Positions 1 through 11,866 of a stretch of 64,000 bases of DNA are shown in pieces. The position numbers and the translations under genes are program-made. The stretch covers positions 28,471,083-28,535,082 of the forward strand of contig CM077115.1 of the NCBI GenBank assembly GCA_039619475.1, read 5' to 3'. How positions within the stretch are numbered: the stretch's first letter is position 1; every line of letters begins with the position of its first letter. The notes beneath the pieces are model-generated. The model made no database searches. It saw only the letters and a program-made list of their open reading frames with translations, and was not told the origin of the DNA. The stretch comes from Icerya purchasi (taxonomy: Eukaryota > Arthropoda > Insecta > Hemiptera > Monophlebidae).

Positions 1-960
1 TATAAATAAAAGACCCGGTTCGATTTCTATATCCCTTTTTTGGCTGAATCTTAAGATTTATTCACAAATTTCGGCCGGTGCTCAGATCATATTGCTGCAA
101 TATTTTTACAGTAAGCGCACACACTGGTGTAATAAAAATGAAAAATATTCACACGACAAACGTATTGATTGTGGAGAATTTTAAATGCCAGTTAATGAAC
201 AAACTTTTAAATCTTCCATCAAAACAGAACGCGATCTCTGCTTAGCAGTTCAGAAACAAAAAAAAAAAAAACTCGGCTTAATTTGCATCATCTCGTTTAC
301 TCTTTAAATGGTATAACGTCACAATTGTCCAATTCTCGCAATCGACTCGGAGCAACTGAATAAAACAATATTTTACATGGATAAGAATAATTAGCGTGAC
401 CGAATTACGAAAATATCCTTATATCGAAAAATCGCACATTTCGAATGACTTAATATGGCACCTTTTTTTTTTTTTGAATCCCATATTTGTATTCCTACAG
501 CTCTCTCGTAATCTTTATCTGTAGTTGTGCGCGTAACATATCGGTAATTATCATCCGAATGAGTTTAGAATAACCGCGTGCGGTTAGGATTTATATATTT
601 TGAAAGGGATGATATATGTATGAGGAAGAACTGCGGATGGGGTGGGATTTTTCTTCGTAGCAGAAACGGGCTCAGAGATACTGAATTAGAGATACGAACG
701 ATGAATTTAAAATAGTGGTCGGAGGAGAGAATGACATTTGGAGGCTGTTGCTACGAAAACCGGATGGAACTTCGGTAGCTCCATCAGATATTCGTTTCTG
801 CGGTTGAACCTGCCGCGTTTATCAATTAATTTGACCCCGTACACACTGGAACGGTTTCGACAGGAAAAATCTCAACACCCTAGCACGCATATATTTGTTA
901 CGGCTAGGAGTGTCGGCTGAACATTTTTATAATCCCTTTTTTATGCAACGAGAAAAGAAA
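1..960. other. Unassigned AT-rich sequence
   Basis: No recognisable gene, RNA or transposon signature on either strand. Several A or T homopolymer runs occur (near 258 and 464). The longest reading frames here are short, lack a Kozak-like ATG and show no protein family resemblance. Confidence 0.5.
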
Positions 961-1136
961 AAAGAAAAAAGAGTTATATACGATTATTATTAAATTGACT
1001 CTTCACACGGCAAAATAAGATGGATTGGAAATTTTGGTAACAAAACAAAAAAAGAAAGAGTTATATACGATTATTATTAAATTGACTCTTCACACGGCAA
1101 AATAAGCATTTGAAAATTTGGTAACAAAACAAAAAA
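961..1136. repeat. Two-copy tandem duplication, 87-bp period
   Basis: The block starting GAGTTATATACGATTATTA at 971 recurs at 1058 with almost the same sequence, including the CACACGGCAAAATAAG and GGTAACAAAACAAA segments. Each copy ends in an A-rich run. The second copy has a small deletion where the first reads GATGGATTGG. This is a recent local duplication with no coding content. Confidence 0.9.
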
Positions 1137-4100
1137 AAAAAAAAAAACTTGCTTTTTTTCATTTATAATCATGTTTTAAGCTCAGCATAATAATTACCGA
1201 TCGCGATAGATAATAAAGTGACCCTTAACTCAAAAACCTATCCGTGTTAAAAATAATAAAGCACGTGTCACGCAATAAATTCGTTTACGTAGCGCGACAA
1301 AATTTCTCCGTTCGCGAGAAAAGCATCGGATTATAAGAATGTCTTGTGAACTGGAGTGTGTAAATTTGTGTACACGAGACCATAAATATCCATGAACGGA
1401 GAAGGTATTCTCGCACCGAATCGCGGTATTCAATTTTACGTTTCTTACTAGAGACACTTGATCATTCGCGTGTGTCTTCTGATGATGATTGTTCGAAATT
1501 GAATGAAACTTTTTATCGGAAAAAAACATATTTTTATAAATGCCGACATGTTTTGGGAAGAATGCCCCCATTTTATTACAAATTAAAAAAAAAAAAAAAA
1601 CTGCCACATATTAAATATATAGTTTAAATAATTAGTCGATATATAAAAATTGTTGATAAGGTTTATTATTAATCGTAAATAAATATAAAAAATATAACAA
1701 AGCAATGTAAATAATAATAAAATTATAAATTTTGAAACTTTTTTAGAAGTTTACATTTAATAATGGGGTGCAGGGGTTTTATATTGCATGGAGAGCATAT
1801 TAGTAATATTATTTTTATATGTTGTTTATAAAATACGCTTCGGCAAGATTTAATGTATTATAATGGGAAATTCTGTTTGTAATATTTTCGTATCCTGCTC
1901 GGTATCTCCTAGAGTAATACGATGATTATTAAATGATATATGCGTTCTGATTAAGTCGATTATTTTCCGATTAATTCGGAATGACTTTTTTCTTTTTTTT
2001 TTTTTTTAATTTTTCTCGACGAGTTTGACTCTTAATTGAAATGTTAATTTCTTTTTGCATTTGCGAAACGATTTTTCGCAGCGGCTACCAGGCGCGTGTC
2101 ATTTCGCTGCGATGGTCAAATCGGATTTTTCTCCGTATATCCGAGTTGTAATGGAACCCAGCGCGCTGACCAATCGACGAAACCGGTTTCATCAGAACCG
2201 CCTCGAGAATCAAAACCAGCCAATTTGAGAAAATCTGCTCAACGCGCGCTGCCTTCTTTATTCCAATTCACTTGTTGTAGCCTTTATCGTTTAATTGCCC
2301 GATCGATCGGAGTCTATTTTCCGTACTTTTCTCGTTGTCCGGTTATCTTCCCATCTACCGAAATCTGATATATCCGATCTGCCGATAAACGAGCAGTGGA
2401 AAAATTCTCGCATTCAAGGTCCGGTTCTCAGACGTTATCTTTAATAATTACGCTTCAAATTAATAATTCCGCGACACCGGAATCGCCGTAAATTTTCATT
2501 ATAATTTCGAGACGGAATTCGCTAAGAGGCTTGTTCGACGTCTTCTGTACACTACGTATAATAGCAAGTCACTCAACTGAATAATATTGGCGCGAAATAA
2601 TAACTCGTGTCTGGCTTCGTCGACTTCTTATGAAAGATTCCGAATTCCGAACACAGGTTTCTTTTCCTGAAATAAAACTGGTAACTTATTCGCCGGACTC
2701 ATCATCATCTTTTCCTCAGCCCAAGGGTTGGTGGGTAACATGGCCACGTGTTACTGCAACATTTAAAAGCGTGTGCAACAAAAACACAACTGAACACGTC
2801 GTAATTTGTTTTACAGCAAAACTCCAATATGAAAGTAGGCCGATCAATATAGAGGTTAATTAAAAAATTCGTTATCTGAGGTCTGAACTAAGCAGGTGTG
2901 GAAGAATACGCGTGGTCGGAAATCGTACACTATTAGTGGTATAGCCTAAGCGTGGAAATATATTCCTATGAAATCACGATGAACCGTCACGAATGATCAT
3001 TATTATAAATATAATTAAATAAATACAATGAAATAAATGCAATTTAATAAATATAATCAGAAACATTAGAGCGCGGAGCTTATATTATAATGTTTCACTT
3101 ATTTATTAGCTGAAAGTGAAAACCCACTGAGATATATATAATGAGAGAAACAAGTTGGTTGCATATATTCGGAAACGTCGCAATTCCTAGTATGTGTTAA
3201 TAAACGAAATTTGAAAGATAATAAGTTAATTTTAAAGCGGACAGAGTTGGAAGTGGTGCGGAATTTTAAATGGCCTTGAAAAAGCAGAATTTATCTAGCA
3301 TTAATTTTATTTAAATTTTTTTATTTTATTTATGATTATTATTTTTTACTTTTAAGCAATGTCTATATTTAACACACCATCTTTTTAAAGCACGTTTTAT
3401 TAAAGTAGAAGTTATAATTTATTTCATTACTATCTACTAGCTTTTTTTTTCTTTTTTCGCCTGTATTAAAGGAAACAATAAATAATCCGCCAGATTACAT
3501 ACGGAATAATTTAACACATCGTTCCCGGATAATTAAAAACATCAACTTATGCATGACGGGTCAAGATATCATTAAAGGATTACACAATCGTTATATAGTG
3601 TTAACCATATTAAAGGAATCTAAAAAGTTTTCGATCGATTATTGATTTCGATTAAAATATTAAATTTCAAGCTTCCGTTTTTTATCACGAATATGTATTT
3701 ATAAAAAGTTAAATTTAACGTAGAACCTGGAATTCGTAGAGCAATTTCATATTATAGTAGCTTTTTTTTTTTTTTTTTTTTAGTGGCTCGGTATCTAAAT
3801 CATGTAGTCACTTTCAACATATATTCACTCTAAACTGAAACTAACCTTCTTATATCAAACATGTGATATAAAACTTGAAAAAAAAATAAAATAAAAATAA
3901 ATAACTTTAAACAACCGTCGTGTCTAAATCACAATGTTGCAATCGACTAAGAACCCCTGAATAAGAAAGCCTATTATTAAAGCAAATAATGAAACCGACA
4001 CAAGAAAAAATTATTAAGTTCTTGAAAATAGTTTACCCCCGGGTCAGTCAGATATAATTTACAAGAAAATAACAAATGATTGATGTCCTCCGAGTAACTA

Positions 4101-5057
4101 ATAATGATCACTGCAAATCAGATTTGACGTTTGACTTTGAAACATTTATGGAATTCGCCTATGTCCCACATGAAGACAACAAATGATGGTAAAAAATTTC
4201 CTAATAAAAGCCTTTGACGGATAGTTAGCGGCGCATGATCATGTGGTCTTGACGGGATAGAGTTGATTGGACTGTATTATATAGTATCTAGCTGGATTTT
4301 TTGAGTTGTTTTTTATGGTTTATTTAAAATTTTGTCGATGATCTCTTTTAATTTGCTGTACTAAGTGTACCGAAAATCACGGCACCAGTGCTTATCCAAC
4401 AAAGCCGTTAATTTGTATCTCGCATCATTGGGACTGAACGCTTCTGTCTTGAGGAATTTCAGTCAATTATGTATTAAAAACATTACGACTCGTGAAAATG
4501 TCTCTTATGAGAAAATTATCAAAAATTGTAACAAAAATTACAATCATTGATAATTTCCAAACGCTTATTCATCCGTCACATAATCCTACCACACACGAAA
4601 TTTCTATAATTTTTCGTGAAAATCAAAACACCGATAAAAAGCTATTCATCTTTTCACTGTAGTTGGGAGGTCTCTTCTTTTTTGAGCCTATTCCACAAAA
4701 TCGAAATATCTACAATGTCTCCTCATCTAATAATAAAACCCTGATCTTTCCTTAAAGAATAAAAAAAAATTGTGATGCAGATTCTTCTATGTACAGTTAG
4801 AAATGATTTGGTGATATCCTAACTTATTACTACTCAATATCCATGATCTTCCCACGCTTCTAATTAAAGCGAATACTGTTATAATCTCACTGAAATCAAC
4901 TCCGTACCGATGCACTCTTAATACATTTTAGAAAAGTAAATACACTGATGAGAAGATCAACACACCTCTGCTGAGTTTGAATTTCCAATGGACTTTTTAC
5001 TTAACTCCTCCATTGATGATCATTTACCCTGCTTTTTATAGGCTTTTATTTAACTCG
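1137..5057. other. Unassigned AT-rich sequence, nearly 4 kb
   Basis: No gene could be supported. Long A or T tracts occur near 1586, 2000 and 3762. A somewhat more GC-balanced patch at about 2075-2400 holds a 90-codon frame (2096-2368) without recognisable domains and without an ATG of its own near the start; it could be exon or chance. No tRNA-like cloverleaf was noticed by eye, though that is not a reliable scan. Confidence 0.45.
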
Positions 5058-5154
5058 ATCTGTCATTCTGTCCGTCTTTCATTTTGTCTTTCATTCTGTC
5101 TGCCATTCTGTCTGCCATTCTGTCTGCCATTCTGTCTGTCATTCTGTCTGTCTG
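5058..5154. repeat. 12-bp minisatellite (CATTCTGTCTGC-type)
   Basis: About seven to eight head-to-tail units of CATTCTGTCTGC and close variants (TCCG, TTTC and TGTC at the variable positions), ending at a G run near 5154. Because the unit length is a multiple of three, all frames stay open and give spurious repetitive peptides on both strands; these are not genes. Confidence 0.92.
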
Positions 5155-5600
5155 GGGGGAATCTTGTGAACGATTTTTCACCTACTTTCTGATGAATTAA
5201 AAAAGTTTCTTTTGCAGAAATGTTTATTATGGATGACAATACAATATTATGCAACATCTGGGTTTCCAGCTTTAAAATTAGACTCTCGGGAGCCGAAAGC
5301 TCGAAATTTTGGAAAAAAAATTTTTTTTTCCGGGTATGTGATATAAATTGTTGGAAAGATCGCTATTAGTCAAACATTGTGTTTCATGTGCTAAGGATTC
5401 TGTATGTGTTGTATGAAAAACAAAAGACAATATAATTGAAAGAATGTGATCCATTATTTAATAATAAAACGTAACGAAAATTTCTGTAGATGTCCTATAA
5501 TCAAGAAATTGAATAAAATAAAGCAAAATAAAATACAATTCTAAATTTATTGATTTTTTTATTAAAATACATAGTAAAAAGTCCAAAATAAAAAATTAAA
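5155..5600. other. Unassigned sequence
   Basis: AT-rich, with A/T tracts near 5310 and 5596. No gene or known repeat seen. Confidence 0.4.
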
Positions 5601-5618
5601 AATTTTTTTTTTTTTTTT

Positions 5619-6052
5619 AAATAGCCTTTTATTTACGCACTAAAAGGAAGTACAAAATAACTTAATTAATGTGCGACTACCAGATATACACATCTTAACG
5701 TTAATAAAATTTGAAACTACAAAATACTATTCTGAAAAATAAAGGCGGGGACCGCAGATTAATAATTAAATATTAATATTATAATACACCCTAAGGCAAA
5801 ACTACAATCACTATTTAATGTTGTTCCATTGTTGTGTATCACAATAACACACATAAACAACACGGAAAAATTTTTTGTAACTGCGGCCCCCGCTTTTATT
5901 TTTCAGAATAGTATTTTGTAGTTTCAGATTTTAATGTTAAGACATGCGTAAACAGTGAGACGATCTGTAACTAGGTCATGTTATTGTTTGCTCTATCTTA
6001 AATGTGTTTTAACATAGTGCTAATGAACACTTTTAATGCGTGAAGGCTAAAA
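5619..6052. repeat. Foldback / inverted-repeat element
   Basis: The left arm (5619-5757) is the imperfect reverse complement of the right arm (5881-6052). The best match is CTGAAAAATAAAGGCGGGG with its neighbours on the left against the mirrored block at 5881-5930. The outer ends share AAATAGCC / GGCTAAAA. The about 120-bp centre is not mirrored. No transposase lies inside, so it looks like a non-autonomous foldback or MITE. A further copy of the terminal 75-80 bp, in right-arm orientation, lies at 7531-7603. Confidence 0.75.
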
Positions 6053-6389
6053 AGTGAGTCTTTTTTTTTATTTACGTTTTGTTTCTTTTATTGTTTATTT
6101 GTTATTTTCACCTTAAATTTTTTTTTTTTTCATTATTGACCGATTAACTTCGCAATTTTTATATTGTTCGTGTTTTAAAATTGTTTTTTGGCTTTCTGAA
6201 GAAAATAGCATGTTGTTTCATTTTATGCTTAATTTATTACATAAACGTAATTGACGTACATATTTCGGGAAGTTTTCCGGCAACAAGTCGTCGGCGACAA
6301 TTGTCGCTGACAATTCCAGTCGGCTAAAGAAGGACAACTGATATAATATCGTCTACCGAGCAATACAAAGCACTCCGCTACGATAAACG

Positions 6390-7430
6390 AAATGAATGAA
6401 GACAGCGACGGTGACGACACCTATTAAGAAATTCGGAGAAAAATTAAAGAGGCAACTAATGAAATGGACGACCTCGTCAAATACTTAACTAAAATACTAC
6501 GTATATCCAAAGAACAAGACAGGTATATGTAGTGAAGCAGGAACGTAATATGCCACAAGAGGAGGTATCTCAACTGTTGACGCGCATTATTGAATATCAA
6601 AAAACAACGACGATGAGAAACATAAAAATAATCTCCACGCTGGGCTTAGTCGAAATTCAACAAGAAAACAAAATAAATTAGCACAAAATGTAATCAAGGA
6701 AGTCAGAGAATCAATAAAATGCTACACCCACAACATACTCCAAAGTAGCCAGCCTCTTGGCAAGTGAAGTCAGTTATCAAACTAAGAAACAAATAGACGA
6801 AGCAGTAATCATAAAATCAAAGGAAAAAAATGCGTACAAAGCTGAGAAGTTCATAGAGAAGGCAATTAAGCAGATAAAATCAAACCCTCCAGGATCGGAG
6901 TAACAGTTACGGGAATCTACACGCCAAAAAAGAATAAGAAGATTGCAATAATTAAAATCCGACATCGCAATGAAGCAGACAAAATGACTGAAGAAATTAA
7001 CAACCTTAACATACCTAACATTGAAATCCAAATATCGGAAAAACTGTCACCAAATATCACAGTATGGGGCCTGCGAGACATAACCAAAGAAGAAATAGAA
7101 ACATCGACCGAAAGAATGACGGGAAATAAACCAATCATTGTATCGATTAATAACCAGGGAAAAAATGCTATTATAAGACTAACCAAGGAAGATTACTACA
7201 CACTAAATCGAGAATCGCCTAGACGAATCCTATGCGAGTACACACTAGTGTTTACGTTATGAAAAATTTATCAGCATTCGAACTTGTAAAAGCTGCGGAA
7301 TGTACGGACTCTCGGAAGATAGATGCAATGCTAATGAAGAAATAAAGAATTTGACCTTAAAAAATCGAGCTCACATTGTGTTATGGGGAATTACCGAAAA
7401 AGAATGGAACAAACTTCTGACTCAAATATG
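6390..7430 (+). pseudogene. Decayed Gag-like ORF1 of a non-LTR element
   Basis: Broken by several stops and frameshifts. It opens with an acidic N-terminus at 6390 (MNEDSDGDDTY). The best frame, 6984-7262, has charged text typical of LINE ORF1/Gag (ISEKLSPNITVWGLRDI and following). Just downstream, about 7285-7330, is CKSCGMYGLSEDRC, which fits the C-X2-C-X4-H-X4-C zinc knuckle except that the His is Leu. The role inferred from the family is nucleic-acid binding in an RNP. It lies 5' of family A copy 1 but outside that copy's TSD, so it belongs to a different element. The exact family is not recognised. Confidence 0.6.
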
Positions 7431-7530
7431 AAGAGGGAAGCTGTTGGACAAGCACTGATGATGGTAAATGATAAAAGGTATGATAATAACTTATGTAGCA
7501 TCTATAAAAGTTCTGTCAAACTTGCGGAAT

Positions 7531-7603
7531 GTTAAGATGCGTATCTGGTAGTCGCATACTAATAAAGTTGTGCTTTTTAATGCATAAATAAAAGCCTATT
7601 TTT
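7531..7603. repeat. Second right-end copy of the foldback terminus
   Basis: Reads as the reverse complement of about 5619-5699, including the TCTGGTAGTCGCA block and the AAAGCCTATTTTTAAAA outer end. Together with 5619-5699 it brackets about 2 kb as long terminal inverted repeats. Either a larger element of this family spans 5619-7603 with the foldback nested in it, or two independent copies lie here. Confidence 0.7.
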
Positions 7604-7770
7604 AAAATTTTTTTTTTTTATCTTTCTTATAAAGTGCATTTAGAAAAATCCATAACTGAGCTGACAGGTCTAGTCCGTTTTTTTTTTTTTTGTGTTTTTT
7701 CTGTTTTCTCATACTCTAATTACACTGGGTTCACCGCAATATTTTTCTAATTCAGTCGTTTATATATTTC

Positions 7771-7784
7771 AGTATAAGCCGCAA
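7771..7784. repeat. 5' target-site duplication of family A copy 1
   Basis: AGTATAAGCCGCAA here is repeated exactly at 11853-11866, directly after the poly-A tail. It marks the integration site; the empty site would contain one copy. Confidence 0.93.
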
Positions 7785-7785
7785 A

Positions 7786-8148
7786 AAACATGAACAAAAT
7801 TCAAACCAAATAAATACAGATCAAGATACAGATTTTTCAGATAACGACCAACCTACAAAAGTAGATATAACTGAAAGCGAACTAGAACAAATGCTCAACC
7901 ATCTTGAAGAAAACATTAAGAAAAATGAAAACAAATATCCCCTTTCTTTATCTAATTTAACAATATTTGTCGGCATGTGCAAAGGCAAAAAAGATATCAT
8001 AAACATAGCAAAAGACTTTACACATGATATACACGCATTACGTAATATGCTCTTAGAAAATAAACCTCTTCTGAAGAATAGAGCAGTAAAAATTCAGTTT
8101 ACAAAAATAATAAAAAAATTATCAGATCAACTTCCCATTACTGAATAA
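7786..8148 (+). CDS. ORF1 C-terminal part, family A copy 1 (5'-truncated)
   Basis: The frame is open from the truncation point to TAA at 8148. The last about 85 residues align by eye with the ORF1 C-terminus of copy 2 (17485-17760): shared patterns are YPLSLSNLTIFVGMCKG versus YPISFVNFQLFVDMCQG, and the KIQFTKIIKKL versus KIRFTKIINKL end. This C-terminal module after the Gag/zinc-knuckle region is conserved between two diverged copies, so it was under selection in the live element. Its function is not known to me. There is no genuine start codon; translation would have begun upstream of the truncation. A 54-bp gap separates it from ORF2. Confidence 0.75.
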   Translation, partial: KHEQNSNQINTDQDTDFSDNDQPTKVDITESELEQMLNHLEENIKKNENKYPLSLSNLTIFVGMCKGKKDIINIAKDFTHDIHALRNMLLENKPLLKNRAVKIQFTKIIKKLSDQLPITE

Positions 8149-8202
8149 ACTAAATCAGGTAAACAAAAACTAAAAAATTTCAAAAATTCAATTAAAATTA
8201 TT

Positions 8203-11200
8203 ATGAATATACGTATTTTAAACTGGAACTGTAACGGATATTACCAACACTATGAAGATTTTAAAATATTACTATATGAACATAATCCTACAATAATATG
8301 CCTACAAGAAACAAATCTAAAACAAACACACACAGCAAAACTAAAATCATTCAATTCACTACAAGAAAACTCAAATTCTCAATACAGAACACATGGCGGT
8401 ATGCTTACAGCTATAAAGGATGGAATATACTATTCTAAAATAAATACTATTAGCACAATTCCAAATATAACGGTCACTATTGAAACAGAAAAACAAAAAT
8501 TCACTATATGCAACATATATATATATACCACCTTTGCAGCAAATAAACCAGGATGAAATGAACATTCTGGTCAATCAACTTCCAAAACCATTCATAATTT
8601 GTGGGGACACAAATGCACACAGCCCTAATTGGAACTGCAAAAAATGGAATAAAAAAGGAAGGATAATCCAAAACATAGTTGACAACTACAGTTTGATAAT
8701 ACATAATAATAATAGCCTCAGTCATTATAGTTTCTCGTATAGAACATGGTCAAACATAGACTTAATCATATCCAGTGTCTCACTCTCTGAAATAATTTCA
8801 ATTTACAGAACATAATGATTTAGCAGGTAGCGATCATCGACCGCTTATAGTAAATATTCTCAAAAATGTCCCAGTAATACAACCTCCATCAAGATGGAAC
8901 TTTAAGAAAGCCAACTGGCAAAAATACCAAAATGACACAAATAAAATAACAGTCGACCTCGTAACGGGAGATATTAATTCAGTTACCTCAACATTTACAG
9001 CAGATATATTAGAAGCAGCAGAAAATTCAATACCAAAGAAAACTTATTTCTTTAGAAACAAAATTAACCCTTGGTGGAATCGTGATTGCAAAATGGCCCT
9101 GCAAAACCGACGAAAAGCCCTAAGAAAACTAAAAAACGATCCAACACCTGAAAATCATATTAATTATCAAAAACTAAGAGCAAAAGCTAAGTTTATTTTT
9201 AAACAGACAAAACGAAAGTCATGGAATGAATTTACGTCATCTATAAACTCTACAACATCGGCTACAACAATATGGAACAAAATCCGCACGATGAACGGCT
9301 CACATCAAAATAGATTTTATAGCATTCTAATTAAAAATAAAATATATAATAACCCTCTCACTTTGGCAGAAGCTTTTGCAAATTATCTAGCACAGATATC
9401 AAGTAATTGTCATCTATCAAATGAAGAGATACAATACCGGCTAGAACATGAAACAAAACCCCTGAAGGAATGACAATGAAAAATTATACAATATCCCTTT
9501 TGTTTATAAAGAACTCGAGGAAGCTCTAAAATCCACAAAAATAAACACATCTGCAGGACACCAGATAGAATTTATACCGAATTCTTAAAAAATCTTTCAT
9601 CAGCTGGGCTTGAACAATTACTTCGCATCTATAACCATATATGGAGATCGCATCAATTTCCAACGGAATGGAAACGGGCAATTGTAATCCCTATACCGAA
9701 GCACGGTCATAAAAGTAATGAATTGGGAAATTTTAGACCAATATCCCTAACATCTACATTATGTAAATTAATGGAAAAAATGGTCAACCGAAGACTGCTG
9801 TGGATCATTGAGCAGCAAGGATTATTAACACCCCATCAGTTCGGTTTCCGCCAAAAAAGATCAACAATCGATGCACTATATTATATTAGTAATAAAATAC
9901 AATTTTATATACAAAACAAAGCTCACCTTTTATCGGTCTTCTTCGACCTTAAAAAAGCGTTCGATACGACATGGAGACGGAAAGTTCTAGATACACTATA
10001 TGACTGGTCAATCACTGGGAATATGCTTTACTTCATAAAAAAAACTTTCTAGATGACCGAACATTTCAGGTTCGTATCGGGAATGTATATTCAACACAAC
10101 ATTTACTTGAAAATGGCGTACCACAAGGTTCGGTGCTTAGCCCTACCTTATTCAACATTATGATAAATAATATTTCATTATCGATACAAAAACCTGTTTT
10201 CTCTAGTGTATTTGCAGATGATATAGCAATTTTTTTACCATGTCAAAACATTTCAGCGGGTGAAAAAATTTTACAAGGTAATAAGTATAACAAATTGGGC
10301 AGCAGAAAATGGTCTAATATTCTCTCAATCAAAAACTATGGCCGTTCATTTTTGCCGAAGTATTCAAAGAAACTGCAGATCACAATTAAAAAGCAACCTA
10401 TAAAAACAAAATCAGTTGTGAAATATCTGGGTTTACTCTGGGATAATGAGTTAAAATGGAAAGAACACATAAACAGTTTATTAGTTACGACCTCTACGAA
10501 CATGAACATGCTGAGAAGATTGGCCCATACATCATTTGGAGCGGACAAAAAATCCTTATTATATTCCGATGTCTTGTAAGATCAAAGTATGATATACAGT
10601 GTAGCTGTTAAAAATATTACATTGAAGAAACTCGATATCATATGCAATACAGCTATTAGAATAGCCATTGGTGCTTTCCGTACGAGCCCAGTCGACAACC
10701 TTTATTGTGAAGCGGAAGAATGGCCTCCGTTTCTAAGAAGAAAATACCTCGTTGAAAAATATCATGTACATCTTCAAACACTATCTCAACTTCCTGATAA
10801 TTTTCCTATACCAGAAATTTCCTATTTAATTTATAAAAATTATACACAGTATCCCCCCTGGCACTTCTTCCCGATTCAACTCGACTAACACCTTCCACAA
10901 CTCATCCAGTTCCTACAAATCAAATAAATAACCACATCGAACAAACTATAAGCAAATATAGAGAATATAGAAAAATTTACACCGATGCATCTAAATTCAA
11001 CAAACTATGTGGTGGTAGTGCGGTAGTTTCAGAGGGAGATCTTCTGCGCTACAGCTTACCACCACAATATTCGGTATTTTCTGCTGAACTGTACGCAATA
11101 TACCTCGCTATATCCACTGCTATCACTGAAAACTACAAAGATCTATTAATATGCTCCGACTCTCTTTCTGCTATTATGTGCTTCAACCGTAACTCTACTA

Positions 11201-11781
11201 AATTACATCCTATTGTTATAGAAATCTTAAATCTCTTATACCATAACCCTACTCTTAATATAATTTTATTATCGATTCCAAGTCACACAGGTTTTTCATC
11301 AAATGAACTGGCAGACAAAACAGCTAAAGAGGCAGCCATTATCCAACCCTATCCTTTGATCCATATATTTGAAACTGATGCAATCACTTTCATCAAATAC
11401 AGAACAAATGAATCTTTTTGCGACCTGTGGAATGCAATCCCTACGACTAATCACCTTAGAGCTATCCGCTCTTATCCTATTCCTTGGAGATCTTTTACGC
11501 ACAGTAGAAAAGAACAGGTAGTTCTGTCTCGTCTCCGTATTGGTCATACTGAACTGACTCATAGTTATATTATGAATAAAACAGAGCCACCATTGTGTTC
11601 CCGCTGCGACCAGACACCCTTAACACTCCGACACCTATTCTTTGAATGCCCACAATACTCCATATATCGACCTCAAAAATTTAGTTGCAATTCATTAAAA
11701 CAAGTTTTATCCAATGATCCAGTTGCAATAGAAGCAGTCCTTCACTTTCTCCGAAATATAAATATGATTAACTCCATATAA
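8203..11781 (+). pseudogene. ORF2 polyprotein (EN-RT-RNase H), family A copy 1, frameshifted
   Basis: Starts with ATG at 8203 (ILNWNCNGYY), the usual APE-type endonuclease opening. Endonuclease landmarks are CLQETNL, ICGDTNAHSP and GSDHRP. RT landmarks are FFDLKKAFDTT (motif A), NGVPQGSVLSPTLFN (motif B) and VFADDIAIF (motif C). RNase H is visible as YTDAS, ELYAI, ICSDS and PSHTGFSSNELAD, followed by a CSRCDQ-to-HLFFECP zinc finger and stop at 11781. The reading frame shifts at about 8535, 8800, 9475-9560, 10045, 10275 and 10580. Catalytic motifs survive, so decay is fairly recent, but no functional polyprotein could be made. Confidence 0.92.
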
Positions 11782-11852
11782 CATCCAATGACTACTTACG
11801 GGTGCTGCTGGCCATAGCAGCAGTACACGGTACCCGACAAAAAAAAAAAAAA

Positions 11853-11866
11853 AGTATAAGCCGCAA
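11853..11866. repeat. 3' target-site duplication of family A copy 1
   Basis: Exact match to 7771-7784, immediately after the poly-A tail. Confidence 0.93.

Larger units (their letters stand above)
7785..11852 (+). mobile_element. Non-LTR retrotransposon family A, copy 1 (5'-truncated)
   Basis: About 4.07 kb bounded by a perfect 14-bp TSD, starting inside ORF1 and ending in an A15-type tail. Order: ORF1 3' part, ORF2 with endonuclease, reverse transcriptase, RNase H and a C-terminal zinc finger, then a short 3'UTR. The presence of RNase H places it in the I-type group rather than jockey proper. The 3'UTR holds a stem-loop (CGGGT 11799-11803 with ACCCG 11832-11836; inner GCTGCT 11804-11809 with AGCAGC 11816-11821). 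It is dead because of multiple frameshifts in ORF2. Confidence 0.93.

Noticed and set aside
738..920. 60-codon frame as a gene
   Set aside because: Starts on a non-ATG codon, no domain, no upstream or downstream gene signals.
1230..1607. 125-codon minus-strand frame
   Set aside because: N-terminal part is translated poly-T, no ATG at the start and no family resemblance.
4977..5257. Overlapping repetitive reading frames on both strands
   Set aside because: They are translations of the 12-bp minisatellite, open only because its period is divisible by three.
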